Assembly (NCBI GenBank): GCA_046290575.1
Contig: JBKAGX010000003.1
Span: 62,001 to 126,000 of the forward strand
Origin: JANQQJ01 sp046290575
Lineage (GTDB): Bacteria > Pseudomonadota > Alphaproteobacteria > SMXS01
Direction: 5' to 3'
DNA: 64,000 nt
Notes under the pieces: generated by a model
The model's database searches: none
Told to the model about the DNA's origin: nothing
What the model saw: only the letters and a program-made list of their open reading frames with translations
Shown here: piece after piece, positions 8,574-16,911 of the stretch
Numbering within the stretch: the first letter of the stretch is position 1
How the letters are laid out: every line of letters begins with the position of its first letter
Made by a program: the position numbers and the translations under genes

Positions 8574-9641
8574 ATGGCCGACCCTGCGGTGAATGAGCCG
8601 AAGGATATTATTTCAAAGCCCAGCCCCTTCCATTCAGGCGACAACCGTGGCATCTCAGCCCTCATGAAAATCGATGAGATACCAGACCGCCTGCTGGCGG
8701 GCGACAGGCGCGCGCTGGCGCGGGCAATCACGCTCGTTGAGTCCACGCGGACTGACCACCGCGAGCAGGCGCAGGCGCTTCTGGCGCAGATCATGCCACA
8801 TGCGGGCAATGCGATCCGGATTGGCATGTCGGGCGCACCGGGCGTCGGCAAATCCACTTTTATCGAAGCGCTGGGAACCCATTGCACCGGGCTGGGCCAC
8901 AAGGTGGCCGTGCTGGCGGTTGATCCCTCATCGTCGCGCACTGGCGGCTCTATTCTGGGTGACAAGACGCGGATGGAAGAGTTGTCGCGTGACCCCAAGG
9001 CGTTTATCCGGCCATCGCCTTCGAGCGGCACGCTGGGCGGGGTGGCAAGGCGCACGCGCGAAGCCATGCTGCTGGCGGAAGCCGCGGGCTTTGATGTCAT
9101 TATTATAGAAACCGTGGGCGTGGGCCAGTCGGAGACGGCGGTCGCGGACATGGTCGACATGTTTGTGCTGTTGCAGTCGCCCGGCGGCGGCGATGAGCTG
9201 CAAGGCATCAAGCGCGGCATCATGGAACTGGCCGACCTTATCGTGGTCAACAAGGCCGATGGAGCGCTTGAGAAACCAGCCAAACTGGCGCAGATGGAAT
9301 ACCTCTCTGCCTTGGGGTTGATGCGGCCCAAGAGCCAGAACTGGTCGGTCGAGGTGCTGTTGACCTCTGCCCTGCATAGCAAGGGAATTGGAGAGGTCTG
9401 GGACGCCGTCTGTACGTTTGAAGAACAAATGGGTGAGTCCGGAGAACTGGCCGCCACTCGCGCCCAACAGGCAAAAGCCTGGATGTGGTCGGAGATCAGG
9501 GAGGGACTTATCGATGCGTTCCGCGAAGCGGACGCTGTCTCGGCGCAAATCGATGATCTCGAAGTACAAGTTGCTGACGGTAATATGACGCCCAGTGCGG
9601 CAGCGCACAGGCTGCTTGAAACCTTCAAGAGTGATCGTTAG
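8574..9641 (+). CDS. meaB: Methylmalonyl-CoA mutase-associated GTPase MeaB
   Basis: A 355-residue G3E-type GTPase that protects and reloads B12-dependent acyl-CoA mutases. P-loop GAPGVGKSTFIEAL near residue 87, then the family motifs VLAVDPSSSRTGGSILGDKTRM and ETVGVGQSE (Walker B/switch region), and NKADGA for guanine recognition near residue 222. The C-terminal helical region fits the MeaB dimerisation arm. The ATG at 8574 is the longest reasonable start; an internal ATG at 8664 would give a more typical 325 residues. The mutase itself is not in the window. A promoter for the next gene, rpmB, begins immediately after its stop. Confidence 0.93.
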   Translation: MADPAVNEPKDIISKPSPFHSGDNRGISALMKIDEIPDRLLAGDRRALARAITLVESTRTDHREQAQALLAQIMPHAGNAIRIGMSGAPGVGKSTFIEALGTHCTGLGHKVAVLAVDPSSSRTGGSILGDKTRMEELSRDPKAFIRPSPSSGTLGGVARRTREAMLLAEAAGFDVIIIETVGVGQSETAVADMVDMFVLLQSPGGGDELQGIKRGIMELADLIVVNKADGALEKPAKLAQMEYLSALGLMRPKSQNWSVEVLLTSALHSKGIGEVWDAVCTFEEQMGESGELAATRAQQAKAWMWSEIREGLIDAFREADAVSAQIDDLEVQVADGNMTPSAAAHRLLETFKSDR

Positions 9642-9647
9642 CGCCTC

Positions 9648-9676
9648 TTGACCCCAAATCCCGGCTCGCTTATACA
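9648..9676 (+). promoter_or_regulatory. Sigma-70-type promoter of rpmB
   Basis: TTGACC (9648-9653) and TATACA (9671-9676) are separated by 17 bases, an almost ideal housekeeping promoter. It lies in the 94-base gap between meaB and rpmB. Downstream (9689-9709) a 6-bp GC stem CGGCGC/GCGCCG followed by a T-rich stretch lies in the leader of rpmB. Confidence 0.7.
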
Positions 9677-9735
9677 CCGCGCTCAGTTCGGCGCGCCTTG
9701 GGTGCGCCGCTTGTTGTTTGTTGAAGGATAGATCG

Positions 9736-10032
9736 ATGTCGCGACGCTGCGAACTCACCGGCAAAGGTGTGATGACGGGTAATAATGTCAGCCATGCCAA
9801 TAACCGTACCCGCCGCCGTTTCCTGCCTAATCTGCAACAGGTTACGCTGATCAGCGATCAGCTGGGTGAAAATGTCCGTCTGCGGGTCTCTGCCGATGCG
9901 CTGCGCACGGTTGAACACCGTGGTGGCCTGGACGCGTTCCTGCTCAAACAGGCTGACGGTGATCTGTCCGATAAAGCGCGTAAACTGAAACGCCGCTTGA
10001 AGAAGAAACAGGCCGAAGCCGCCGCAGCCTAG
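9736..10032 (+). CDS. rpmB: 50S ribosomal protein L28
   Basis: A 98-residue ribosomal protein of the large subunit, in the longer alphaproteobacterial form. It opens MSRRCELTGKGVMTGNNVSHANNRT, of which the CELTGKG and SHANNRTRR segments are the L28 signature, and ends in a lysine/alanine-rich tail. The ATG at 9736 follows GAAGGA; an in-frame ATG at 9718 lacks family support. Its own promoter is visible just upstream. The stop overlaps the stop of the convergent esterase-like gene. Confidence 0.97.
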   Translation: MSRRCELTGKGVMTGNNVSHANNRTRRRFLPNLQQVTLISDQLGENVRLRVSADALRTVEHRGGLDAFLLKQADGDLSDKARKLKRRLKKKQAEAAAA

Positions 10033-11036
10033 TCGCTGCCCGGGACGTCAACGTCCAACCTGAACATCATCAATAGAGTCCGCTGTCGCCACGACGAGAA
10101 ATTGTCGTCGGAGGCCAGGAAAATGATTGTCTCGCCAGCCTCGTTTTCATAGGCGGCGATCGCTTCCATATTGTCGACGGAGACCGGCGGGCTGAGTTCG
10201 GCGATCTGGTCACACTCAAGCACGGCCCCTGGCTCGATAGAGTCTCGTGCGATGATACACAGCCGCGCGCTTACGCCTGTCAGCAGCGTGAAGTGGCGCT
10301 CGACGGTCAATACATCGCCATTGGGCAGCAACGTCATATCCGTGGGTACATAGCCGTGCCGGGTACGGTAACCAAGCCGCTTTGCTTCTCCGTCCTGGAT
10401 CAGCCAGCCGCTCAGATGGCCGTTTGCCATTTCCGCCTGTTCCGTAACCGCCAACAGGCGGTTTGCATCCAGGAACACCAGTGATTCAAGGCCGCCATTG
10501 TTGGGTAAATAGCGCAGCCCGGGAATAGCGGGGCCCGGGGCCGCCTTGCTGGCCATTGCGGTCGTTACGTCGTTTGGGTCTGCCAGATCGAAGCGCATGA
10601 TCCGGTGGTTGCGCTCAAACGATACCAGCGCATAGCCTTCTGGTGAGACCGCGACGGCCTCTGAATCCTGTTCTTCCTTGTCCCATTTCCCGCCATCTTT
10701 ATTGCGGACAAAACGCACTTGGCTGTCGGCCAGACCTGTCAGGCGTCCGCCTTTCAACACAGGTTTGAACGCCAGCCAGCTTGCCCTGTCGGTCAGCGCG
10801 AGAAGCTGGCCGCCATCCGGGCTGACGGCCAGGCCCGAAATACCTCCGAACCGCCACTCATTGGCGTTCAGTTCCAGCCCGCCCAGATAGGTCAGGGACC
10901 CTATGGTCGATTGACCCGGGTCGCGTTCATTAAGAGGGATCGGGGTAACCTCGATCGTAATGTCACGCGCAAGTCCGGCGTGGGTGGGCATCAGCACCAG
11001 AAGAGCTGTAACCGCAAGAAGGATGGGTTTACGCAT
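10029..11036 (-). CDS. Esterase-like activity of phytase family, exported
   Basis: A 335-residue exported protein with a Sec signal peptide (MRKPILLAVTALLVLMPTHAGLARD) and a beta-propeller-like domain of the phytase esterase-like family (PF13449 type). Recognisable segments are GGISGLAVSPDGGQLLALTDRA, the SEAVAVSPEGYALVSFERNHRI segment and NMEAIAAYENEAG. The family is named for reported esterase activity but is largely uncharacterised. The ATG at 11036 puts the signal peptide at the N-terminus; upstream TTG and GTG codons (11069, 11066) are alternatives. It diverges from the second dienelactone hydrolase. Confidence 0.8.
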   Translation of the reverse strand: MRKPILLAVTALLVLMPTHAGLARDITIEVTPIPLNERDPGQSTIGSLTYLGGLELNANEWRFGGISGLAVSPDGGQLLALTDRASWLAFKPVLKGGRLTGLADSQVRFVRNKDGGKWDKEEQDSEAVAVSPEGYALVSFERNHRIMRFDLADPNDVTTAMASKAAPGPAIPGLRYLPNNGGLESLVFLDANRLLAVTEQAEMANGHLSGWLIQDGEAKRLGYRTRHGYVPTDMTLLPNGDVLTVERHFTLLTGVSARLCIIARDSIEPGAVLECDQIAELSPPVSVDNMEAIAAYENEAGETIIFLASDDNFSSWRQRTLLMMFRLDVDVPGSD

Positions 11037-11097
11037 AGATTGCCGATCGGAGAAGGATATGATCACCAATTAAGAGACGTAACAGATGGAGACAAGC

Positions 11098-11877
11098 ATG
11101 GGTGAGACGAATTTTTCAATCAGTCGCCGGTCGGTCCTCAAAGGCGTGGGTGCCGTGCCGCTCGCGACCGTACTGGCGACCCCGGCCCTGACCAAGGCCT
11201 CGGCCGCTGCAACAACCGACGTGAGCCTCGAAACAGCAGATGGCCGAACGGTCTCAGCCAGTCTGGCGTTGCCGGACGTAACGCCTGCCCCGGCGGTTAT
11301 CCTGATCCATGAATGGTGGGGCCTGAACGATCAGATCAAAACGATGGCGGTTGAACTGGCGAAAGAAGGCTTTGTAGCGCTGGCCGTCGACATGTACGGC
11401 GTCCCAGCGACGGATGATCCTGCGAAAGCACGTGAACTGGTCGGCGCCGTTGTTCACGAAGAAGGTATTGATACGATCAACAGTTGGGCCGGCTGGCTGC
11501 GCGGCGATGATCTGACCAATGGCAAGGTGGCAGCCATGGGCTGGTGCTTCGGTGGAGGGTGGGCGCTTGAAGCCGCCATTCACAGCGAGGTGGACTCGGC
11601 GATCATCTATTATGGCCGTGTCGATCAGCCGGTGGAAAAGCTGAGCGAAATCGACGGGCCTGTGCTCGGGCACTTCGCGACCGAAGATGCGTTCATCGAC
11701 AAGCCGATGGTGGAAGGGTTCGAGGCCGGCATGGCCGAAGCGGGCAAGGAACTGACCGTCCATTGGTATGAGGCCGACCACGCTTTCGCCAATCCGACAT
11801 CGGCGCGCTATGACGATCAGGACGCGGCACTCGCTTGGGCGCGCACCCTGGCGTTCTTGAAGGAAACGATTGGGTAA
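11098..11877 (+). CDS. Dienelactone hydrolase family protein with Tat signal
   Basis: A 259-residue alpha/beta hydrolase with a twin-arginine signal peptide (SRRSVLKGVGAVPLATVLA, residues ~9-27), which suggests folding in the cytoplasm and export to the periplasm. The hydrolase domain has the Cys nucleophile in GWCFGGGW (about residue 147), an acid near FATEDAFID and His in YEADHAFANP. It starts at the ATG at 11098, which GGAGAC precedes; an ATG four codons upstream (11086) is possible. Unlike the cytoplasmic paralogue at 3670-4341 it is exported, so a different substrate is likely. Its stop is followed by an inverted CCCTCTCCC-type repeat. Confidence 0.85.
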   Translation: MGETNFSISRRSVLKGVGAVPLATVLATPALTKASAAATTDVSLETADGRTVSASLALPDVTPAPAVILIHEWWGLNDQIKTMAVELAKEGFVALAVDMYGVPATDDPAKARELVGAVVHEEGIDTINSWAGWLRGDDLTNGKVAAMGWCFGGGWALEAAIHSEVDSAIIYYGRVDQPVEKLSEIDGPVLGHFATEDAFIDKPMVEGFEAGMAEAGKELTVHWYEADHAFANPTSARYDDQDAALAWARTLAFLKETIG

Positions 11878-11878
11878 C

Positions 11879-12026
11879 GCCCTCTCCCTTTGGGAGAGGG
11901 CAGCGAGGCCGACAGACGAGCGGGTGAGGGACACCCTTGTGGAAGAGCCTCAAACCGTCATGAATAGCTTGGTGTATTCACCTACGCTGCCCCTCACCCC
12001 AACCCTCTCCCAGGGGAAGAGGGAGG
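11879..12026. repeat. Dispersed palindromic intergenic repeat (CCCTCTCCC/CCCTCACCC type)
   Basis: The whole gap between the convergent dienelactone hydrolase and cobT genes is an inverted pair: CCCTCTCCCTTTGGGAGAGG...GGGTGAGGG (11881-11933) and its degenerate mirror CCCCTCACCCCAACCCTCTCCC (11990-12012). Elements of this composition are scattered in intergenic regions of many proteobacterial genomes. The internal CCCTCTCCC/GGGAGAGGG hairpin could also end transcription from both sides. No transposase or coding capacity is seen. Confidence 0.7.
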
Positions 12027-12039
12027 ATGTTCGTATATG

Positions 12040-13893
12040 TTAAGCCGCGCGCCGCGTGCGACCGCCCGGGCCACCCTTGTCATCCTCGAACAGAGAGGCA
12101 AGCTGGTCGGTGATCGCGCCGCCCAGTTGTTCGGCATCTGTGATCGTGACGGCACGTTTGTAGTAGCGGGTCACGTCATGTCCGATGCCGATGGCCGTGA
12201 GCTCCACGGGCGACTTGGTTTCAATCCAGCCCACCACCTGGCGCAGATGCTGTTCCAGATAATTCGCCGGGTTGGCCGACAAGGTGCAATCATCGACCGG
12301 GGCGCCATCTGAAATCACCATCAGGATACGGCGGCTTTCGGGCCGGCCGAGCAGGCGGTTATGCGCCCAAAGCAGCGCCTCGCCATCAATGTTTTCTTTC
12401 AGCAGGCCTTCTTTCAGCATCAGGCCCAGATTCTTGCGCGACCGGCGCCACGGCGCATCGGCAGACTTGTAGACAATATGCCGCAGATCGTTGAGCCGGC
12501 CTGGATTGGGCGGCTTGCCGCCCGCCAGCCATTTCTCGCGGGATTGACCGCCCTTCCAGGCGCGGGTGGTGAAGCCCAGAATCTCCACCTTCACATGGCA
12601 GCGTTCCAGCGTGCGCGCCAGAATGTCGGCGCAGATCGCAGCAATGGTGATTGGGCGCCCCCGCATCGAGCCCGAATTGTCCAGCAGCAGCGTCACCACC
12701 GTGTCCCGGAACTCCATATCCTGCTCCTGCTTGTAGGAGAGGGGGTAGTAGGGGTCGATGATGATGCGCGGCAGGCGCGACGCATCCAGCATGCCTTCTT
12801 CCAGATCGAATTCCCACGACCGGTTCTGCTGCGCCATCAACAGGCGTTGCAGCCGGTTGGCCAGCTTGGCGACGGCGCCCTGCAACGCGTCGAGTTGTCG
12901 GTCCAGCTGGGTGCGTAGGCGATGCAGTTCTTCGGCTTCGGCCAGGTCTTCGGCAGGGATCACCTCGTCAAATTCTTCGGCATAGGTGCGGTAGGGATCG
13001 TTGCGGCGGTCGTTGCGGCCATGCTCTGGCCGCCAGGGCGCTTCGCCCTCATTATCCTGGTCGCCCTGGTCGCCTTCCATTTCCTGTTCGGTTTCCAGGG
13101 TGACGGTTTCCAGCGCCTCGTCATCCATCATGTCTTCGCGCATCTCGACGTCCGCGACGGAGCTGCCTTCGGGATTGATGTCTTCGGAATTGTCGGCATC
13201 GCCTTCCTGATCCAGCTGCTGTTCGTCTTCCTGCTGCTCGCCTTCCTGATTGTCATCCGGGTCGTCGCCCAGCTCGTCGGCGAGGTCCAGATCGGCGATG
13301 ATCTCGCGGGTGACGCGGGCGAAGGTCTTCTGGTCTTCACAGGATCCGTCCAGCCGGTCGAGGTCCGTGCCCGCTTTGGCCTCGATCATCTCGCGTAGCA
13401 TGTCGACCATCTGCTGGGCAGCGGGTGGCGGCGTCTCGCCCGTCAGCCGTTCGCGCACCATGAAGCCGACCACATCGGCCAACGGCACTTCCTCGGCATT
13501 GGCATATTGATCGTAGCCGCGTTGCTTGCACTTGGCGTCCAGCGACGCGGCGAGGTTCTGTGCGACGCCGTCCATGGTGCGCGCGCCAATCGCCTCGACA
13601 CGCGCCTGTTCGGCAGAATCGAAGATCGCGCGCGCTGTGCCACCCACCGGCAGCAAGTTGCTGTGGACACCCTTGTCGTGGTGTTTGAGCTTGAGAGCGA
13701 TCGCATCGGCTGATCCACGAACCTGTGCAGCTTCCGCTTCTGTCAGATCGCGCGACGGCATGGGCAGGCGCCCGGGGCCGGGCATGTTCTGCGCGCTGAA
13801 GGTAAGTTCGAGTTCCTTGTCCTCGGCAATCGCCCGCGCGGCGCCGACAACAGCCTGTTTGAACGGTTCGACAGGATTCTCGTTGGAGGACAT
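12040..13893 (-). CDS. cobT: Cobaltochelatase subunit CobT
   Basis: A 617-residue subunit of the aerobic CobNST cobaltochelatase, which inserts Co2+ into hydrogenobyrinate a,c-diamide during B12 synthesis. The N-terminal half carries the CobT domain; a strongly acidic linker (roughly residues 205-300, rich in Asp/Glu/Gln) follows; the C-terminal half is a VWA domain with the MIDAS motif LLLDNSGSMRG near residue 410 and a later SDGAPVDD. The ATG is 12 bases after the end of cobS, indicating a cobS-cobT operon. CobN is not in the window. CobS/CobT homologues without CobN can act on other targets, but these sequences look like the B12 pair. Confidence 0.95.
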   Translation of the reverse strand: MSSNENPVEPFKQAVVGAARAIAEDKELELTFSAQNMPGPGRLPMPSRDLTEAEAAQVRGSADAIALKLKHHDKGVHSNLLPVGGTARAIFDSAEQARVEAIGARTMDGVAQNLAASLDAKCKQRGYDQYANAEEVPLADVVGFMVRERLTGETPPPAAQQMVDMLREMIEAKAGTDLDRLDGSCEDQKTFARVTREIIADLDLADELGDDPDDNQEGEQQEDEQQLDQEGDADNSEDINPEGSSVADVEMREDMMDDEALETVTLETEQEMEGDQGDQDNEGEAPWRPEHGRNDRRNDPYRTYAEEFDEVIPAEDLAEAEELHRLRTQLDRQLDALQGAVAKLANRLQRLLMAQQNRSWEFDLEEGMLDASRLPRIIIDPYYPLSYKQEQDMEFRDTVVTLLLDNSGSMRGRPITIAAICADILARTLERCHVKVEILGFTTRAWKGGQSREKWLAGGKPPNPGRLNDLRHIVYKSADAPWRRSRKNLGLMLKEGLLKENIDGEALLWAHNRLLGRPESRRILMVISDGAPVDDCTLSANPANYLEQHLRQVVGWIETKSPVELTAIGIGHDVTRYYKRAVTITDAEQLGGAITDQLASLFEDDKGGPGGRTRRAA

Positions 13894-13905
13894 AGAAAAC
13901 CGGCC

Positions 13906-14913
13906 TTAGGCGTTCACGGCCTGCTTCTGGGCCATGGAAACCGCTGATTCCGGCAGCTCCTGGCCGAAGACGCGCTGATAGTATTCCGCGACCAACGGTC
14001 GTTCCAGCTCATCGCACTTGTTCATGAAGGTGACCCGGAACGAGAAGGCGAGGTCGTTGAAGATCTCGTTGTTCTGCGCCCAGGTGATCACGGTCCGTGG
14101 CGACATTACCGTCGACAGGTCGCCGGCCATAAAGCCTGCACGGGTCAGGTCGGCAATGCGGACCATCCGGCTGATGGTATCGCGGCCCTCGTCTGAATCG
14201 TAGCTCGGCGCCTTGGCCAACACGATGCCGCATTCGGCTTCATGCTCCAGATAATTCAGAGTGGTGACGATGTTCCAGCGGTCCATCTGGCCCTGGTTGA
14301 TCTGCTGTGTGCCGTGATAGAGCCCGGTGGTATCACCCAGCCCGACCGTATTGGTGGTCGAGAACAGACGGAACGACGGGTGCGGATGGATCACCTTGTT
14401 CTGATCCAGCAGCGTCAGGCGGCCTTCCACCTCCAGCACGCGCTGAATGACGAACATCACGTCGGGACGGCCGGCATCATACTCATCGAACACCAGCGCA
14501 ACCGGGTTCTGGATCGCCCAGGGCAGAATGCCCTCGCGGAATTCGGTGATCTGCTTGCCGTCCTGCAGAACGATGGCGTCCTTGCCGACAAGATCGATGC
14601 GGCTGATATGACTGTCGAGATTGACGCGCACACACGGCCAGTTCAGGCGAGAGGCCACTTGTTCAATATGGGTCGATTTACCCGTGCCGTGATAGCCCTG
14701 AACCATCACACGTCGATTGTGTGCAAACCCGGCCAGAATGACCATGGTCGTATCCAGATCGAACAGGTAGGAGTCGTCCACCGGCGGCACATATTCATTG
14801 CCGCTGGAGAAGGCCGGAACGTCCATATCAACGTCCAGGCCGAAGACCTCACGGACGGAAACTTTGGTATCGGGCATCCCGTTATTGCCGGGCATGGTTT
14901 CATCCATCGCCAT
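13906..14913 (-). CDS. cobS: Cobaltochelatase AAA+ subunit CobS
   Basis: A 335-residue AAA+ ATPase that assembles with CobT and drives CobN in cobalt insertion. Walker A is GYHGTGKSTHIEQV near residue 74, Walker B is LVFDEYDAG near residue 139, and sensor residues follow in FSTTNTVGLGDTTGLYHGT. Length is typical of the family. It lies between a J-domain gene (upstream, 23 bases) and cobT, an arrangement conserved in many alphaproteobacteria. Confidence 0.96.
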   Translation of the reverse strand: MAMDETMPGNNGMPDTKVSVREVFGLDVDMDVPAFSSGNEYVPPVDDSYLFDLDTTMVILAGFAHNRRVMVQGYHGTGKSTHIEQVASRLNWPCVRVNLDSHISRIDLVGKDAIVLQDGKQITEFREGILPWAIQNPVALVFDEYDAGRPDVMFVIQRVLEVEGRLTLLDQNKVIHPHPSFRLFSTTNTVGLGDTTGLYHGTQQINQGQMDRWNIVTTLNYLEHEAECGIVLAKAPSYDSDEGRDTISRMVRIADLTRAGFMAGDLSTVMSPRTVITWAQNNEIFNDLAFSFRVTFMNKCDELERPLVAEYYQRVFGQELPESAVSMAQKQAVNA

Positions 14914-14936
14914 GGATTTTCTTTCTTATTGGTACT

Positions 14937-15539
14937 CTAGATCGGGTTCACAAATAGGCCGCTGGCAACCAAATGCGAATAGGCCTGTATTACCGCACGC
15001 AAACGCTCTTCGGCGGCCTGGTCAGGCCGCTCAGCCGCGGCATTCGCATCAGGGTGGTAGCGTTTGACCAATTGCTTATAGCGTTTCTTTATGTCTTGCA
15101 ACGATGCAGTCTCGTTGAGGCCCAGCGTCGCAAGAGCGTTGCGATCCTCGCGCCCCAGACGGGCCTCTGATGGATCGGTTGGAGGCTTCTCCATACGGTG
15201 GATGCCGACATCTGGATCGTCGGCAAATCCGGCGGCGGCATCGCGGGCGGCAAAGAACGCCCAGGCGTTTTCAGGTCCGTCCGGGCCGCCGACGCGCCCA
15301 CCCAAAGGCCAGGTCGGGCGATCCCAGGTGGCGGCGGAGCGGACCAGGGTTTCATATTCCATGTCTTCCATGCCGGCGAAGTAGTTCCACGACTTGTTGT
15401 ACTCGCGTACATGCTCGATGCAGAACCAGTAATAGTCGTTCAGATGGTCCCGGTCCTTGGGCGCACGGTGGGCGCCTTCGCCGGGGCAGCCCGGCCAGTC
15501 GCAGGCTCGGTCATCACTATGCTGGTGCGAAGTCTTCAC
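14937..15539 (-). CDS. J-domain protein linked to cobS
   Basis: A 200-residue protein with a C-terminal J domain (about residues 130-195) containing the HPD motif (KRYHPDANA) that stimulates DnaK. The N-terminal half has a small Cys/His cluster (CDWPGCPGEG ... WFCIEH) that may bind a metal, then a conserved YNKSWNYFAGM segment. The start is a GTG at 15539. It is divergent from bolA and upstream of cobS in the same direction. It is probably a specialised co-chaperone. Its constant linkage to cobS in related genomes hints at chelatase assembly, which is inference. Confidence 0.85.
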   Translation of the reverse strand: MKTSHQHSDDRACDWPGCPGEGAHRAPKDRDHLNDYYWFCIEHVREYNKSWNYFAGMEDMEYETLVRSAATWDRPTWPLGGRVGGPDGPENAWAFFAARDAAAGFADDPDVGIHRMEKPPTDPSEARLGREDRNALATLGLNETASLQDIKKRYKQLVKRYHPDANAAAERPDQAAEERLRAVIQAYSHLVASGLFVNPI

Positions 15540-15583
15540 CGTCAGATTATGGTGAGCCGAAGCGCGGATGAAAAGGGTCAGAT

Positions 15584-15847
15584 ATGAGTGTTGCCGAACG
15601 AATCAGATCTAAGCTGCAAGCTGAACTGGCGCCCACCGCGCTTGATGTGATTGATGAATCCCACAAACATGCGGGCCATGCCGGTGCCCGGCCCGGCGGC
15701 GAAACCCACTTTCATGTGGTGGTGACATCGGCAAAGTTCGACGGGCTGAACCGCGTTGCCCAGCAGCGGCTGATTCACAAGATCCTGGCCGAAGAACTTG
15801 CCGGCCCGGTCCATGCGCTTTCCATTGAGGCGAAGGGCTTATCCTGA
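15584..15847 (+). CDS. bolA: BolA family protein
   Basis: An 87-residue BolA-fold protein with the class II KH-like topology. Key segments are HAGHAGARPGGETHFHVVVTSAKF and QRLIHKILAEEL. BolA proteins pair with monothiol glutaredoxins in Fe-S trafficking and also influence cell shape and stress responses. The conserved invariant His in the C-terminal part (HALSIEAKG) is present. It diverges from the J-domain/cobS/cobT operon and is followed by a terminator hairpin. Confidence 0.93.
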   Translation: MSVAERIRSKLQAELAPTALDVIDESHKHAGHAGARPGGETHFHVVVTSAKFDGLNRVAQQRLIHKILAEELAGPVHALSIEAKGLS

Positions 15848-15857
15848 CGGATTATTG

Positions 15858-15876
15858 TCTCCTGATGCACAGGAGA
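15858..15876 (+). terminator. Candidate terminator after bolA
   Basis: TCTCCTG and CAGGAGA form a perfect 7-bp stem with a 5-base loop (ATGCA), followed by TTTCAGTCATTTTC. It begins 11 bases after the bolA stop and precedes the universal stress gene. The T-run is interrupted, so termination may be partial. Confidence 0.55.
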
Positions 15877-15970
15877 TTTCAGTCATTTTCAAATCAGATG
15901 AATCGGTCTAGGTGATGCAGTGAAAACAAGGCACCTGGTTCATCGAACGAGATTTTGAGGAGACGGTATT

Positions 15971-16903
15971 TTGGACGCTGAACAGATAGACGAAGGGGCA
16001 GCGCCCTCCGGCCTGGATGACGCAGCCGAAGAGCAGGCATCTCCGATCAGAAGCATTCTGATGGCGACGGACTTGTCGGCACGCTCGGATCGTCCGTTGG
16101 AGAGGGCGCTACAGCTGGCGGACCAGCACCGCGCGCGGCTGACAATTCTCCATGTTTTTGACGAAAACCTGCCGGACCAGGTGAAAGACAGTGTCGCGGC
16201 GGCTGCGCGCGAAGACATCGAGCACCACATTGAAAAGGCCGCCCCGCCGGCCGATGTGGACATCACCATTCAGGTCGTGCCGGGGAAGGACTACCGCGAC
16301 ATTCTACGCGCCGTGGCCGTTACCGAAGCCGACCTTATTGTGATGGGTGTCCACCGCAACGAGTCCGGCCTGAAGCCGATCACAGGTACGACTATGGAGC
16401 GGGTGATTCGCAAAGGCTCACGAGCCGTCCTGGTTGTGCCTGACCGGGTCAAAGGCCCCTATAACCGCCTGATGATGGGGCTCGATTTCTCGGTCTATTC
16501 CCGATTTGCCCTGCGCGGCGCGTTGGGCATGGCGCCCGGTGCCGAGCTGCATGCGGTACACGCGTTCAAGATACCGTTTGAAACCGTGCAGCCGGGCCGT
16601 GAAGCCTTGCTGCATGCGCATCAGCAAGAGGACAAAAAGCTGACCGCCTTCATTGCCGAAGAGTTCGAGGCGATCAGTGCCGAAGCGCCCGGAGCTGTTC
16701 CCGATATTGAGTCAATCCAGAAGGTGGTCCGCCATGGCGAGACGCAGGCCGTGCTGCGCGCGGAGGCGGAAAGGATCACGCCCGACCTGATGGTGCTGGG
16801 CACCCATGGCCGGGTAGGGCTGTCGCGCGCGGTACTGGGCAGTGTGGCGGAAAAGTTCCTGAACCGACCCGTCTGCGACGTGCTGGTCATTAAGGCGTGG
16901 TGA
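15971..16903 (+). CDS. Tandem-domain universal stress protein
   Basis: A 310-residue protein of two fused UspA domains (about residues 20-155 and 158-308). The second domain keeps the ATP-binding pattern G-x2-G-x9-G-S in GTHGRVGLSRAVLGS; the first has a related but degenerate motif (GVHRNESGLKPITGTT). Such proteins bind nucleotides and act in stress survival. The start is a TTG at 15971 with GGAGACGG ahead of it. It converges on the AEC transporter gene with an 8-base gap. Confidence 0.85.
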   Translation: MDAEQIDEGAAPSGLDDAAEEQASPIRSILMATDLSARSDRPLERALQLADQHRARLTILHVFDENLPDQVKDSVAAAAREDIEHHIEKAAPPADVDITIQVVPGKDYRDILRAVAVTEADLIVMGVHRNESGLKPITGTTMERVIRKGSRAVLVVPDRVKGPYNRLMMGLDFSVYSRFALRGALGMAPGAELHAVHAFKIPFETVQPGREALLHAHQQEDKKLTAFIAEEFEAISAEAPGAVPDIESIQKVVRHGETQAVLRAEAERITPDLMVLGTHGRVGLSRAVLGSVAEKFLNRPVCDVLVIKAW

Positions 16904-16911
16904 AGGCGAAT

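Noticed and set aside
8462..9628. 388-codon open frame opposite meaB
   Set aside because: Antisense shadow with Ser/Arg-rich composition; meaB has all GTPase motifs.
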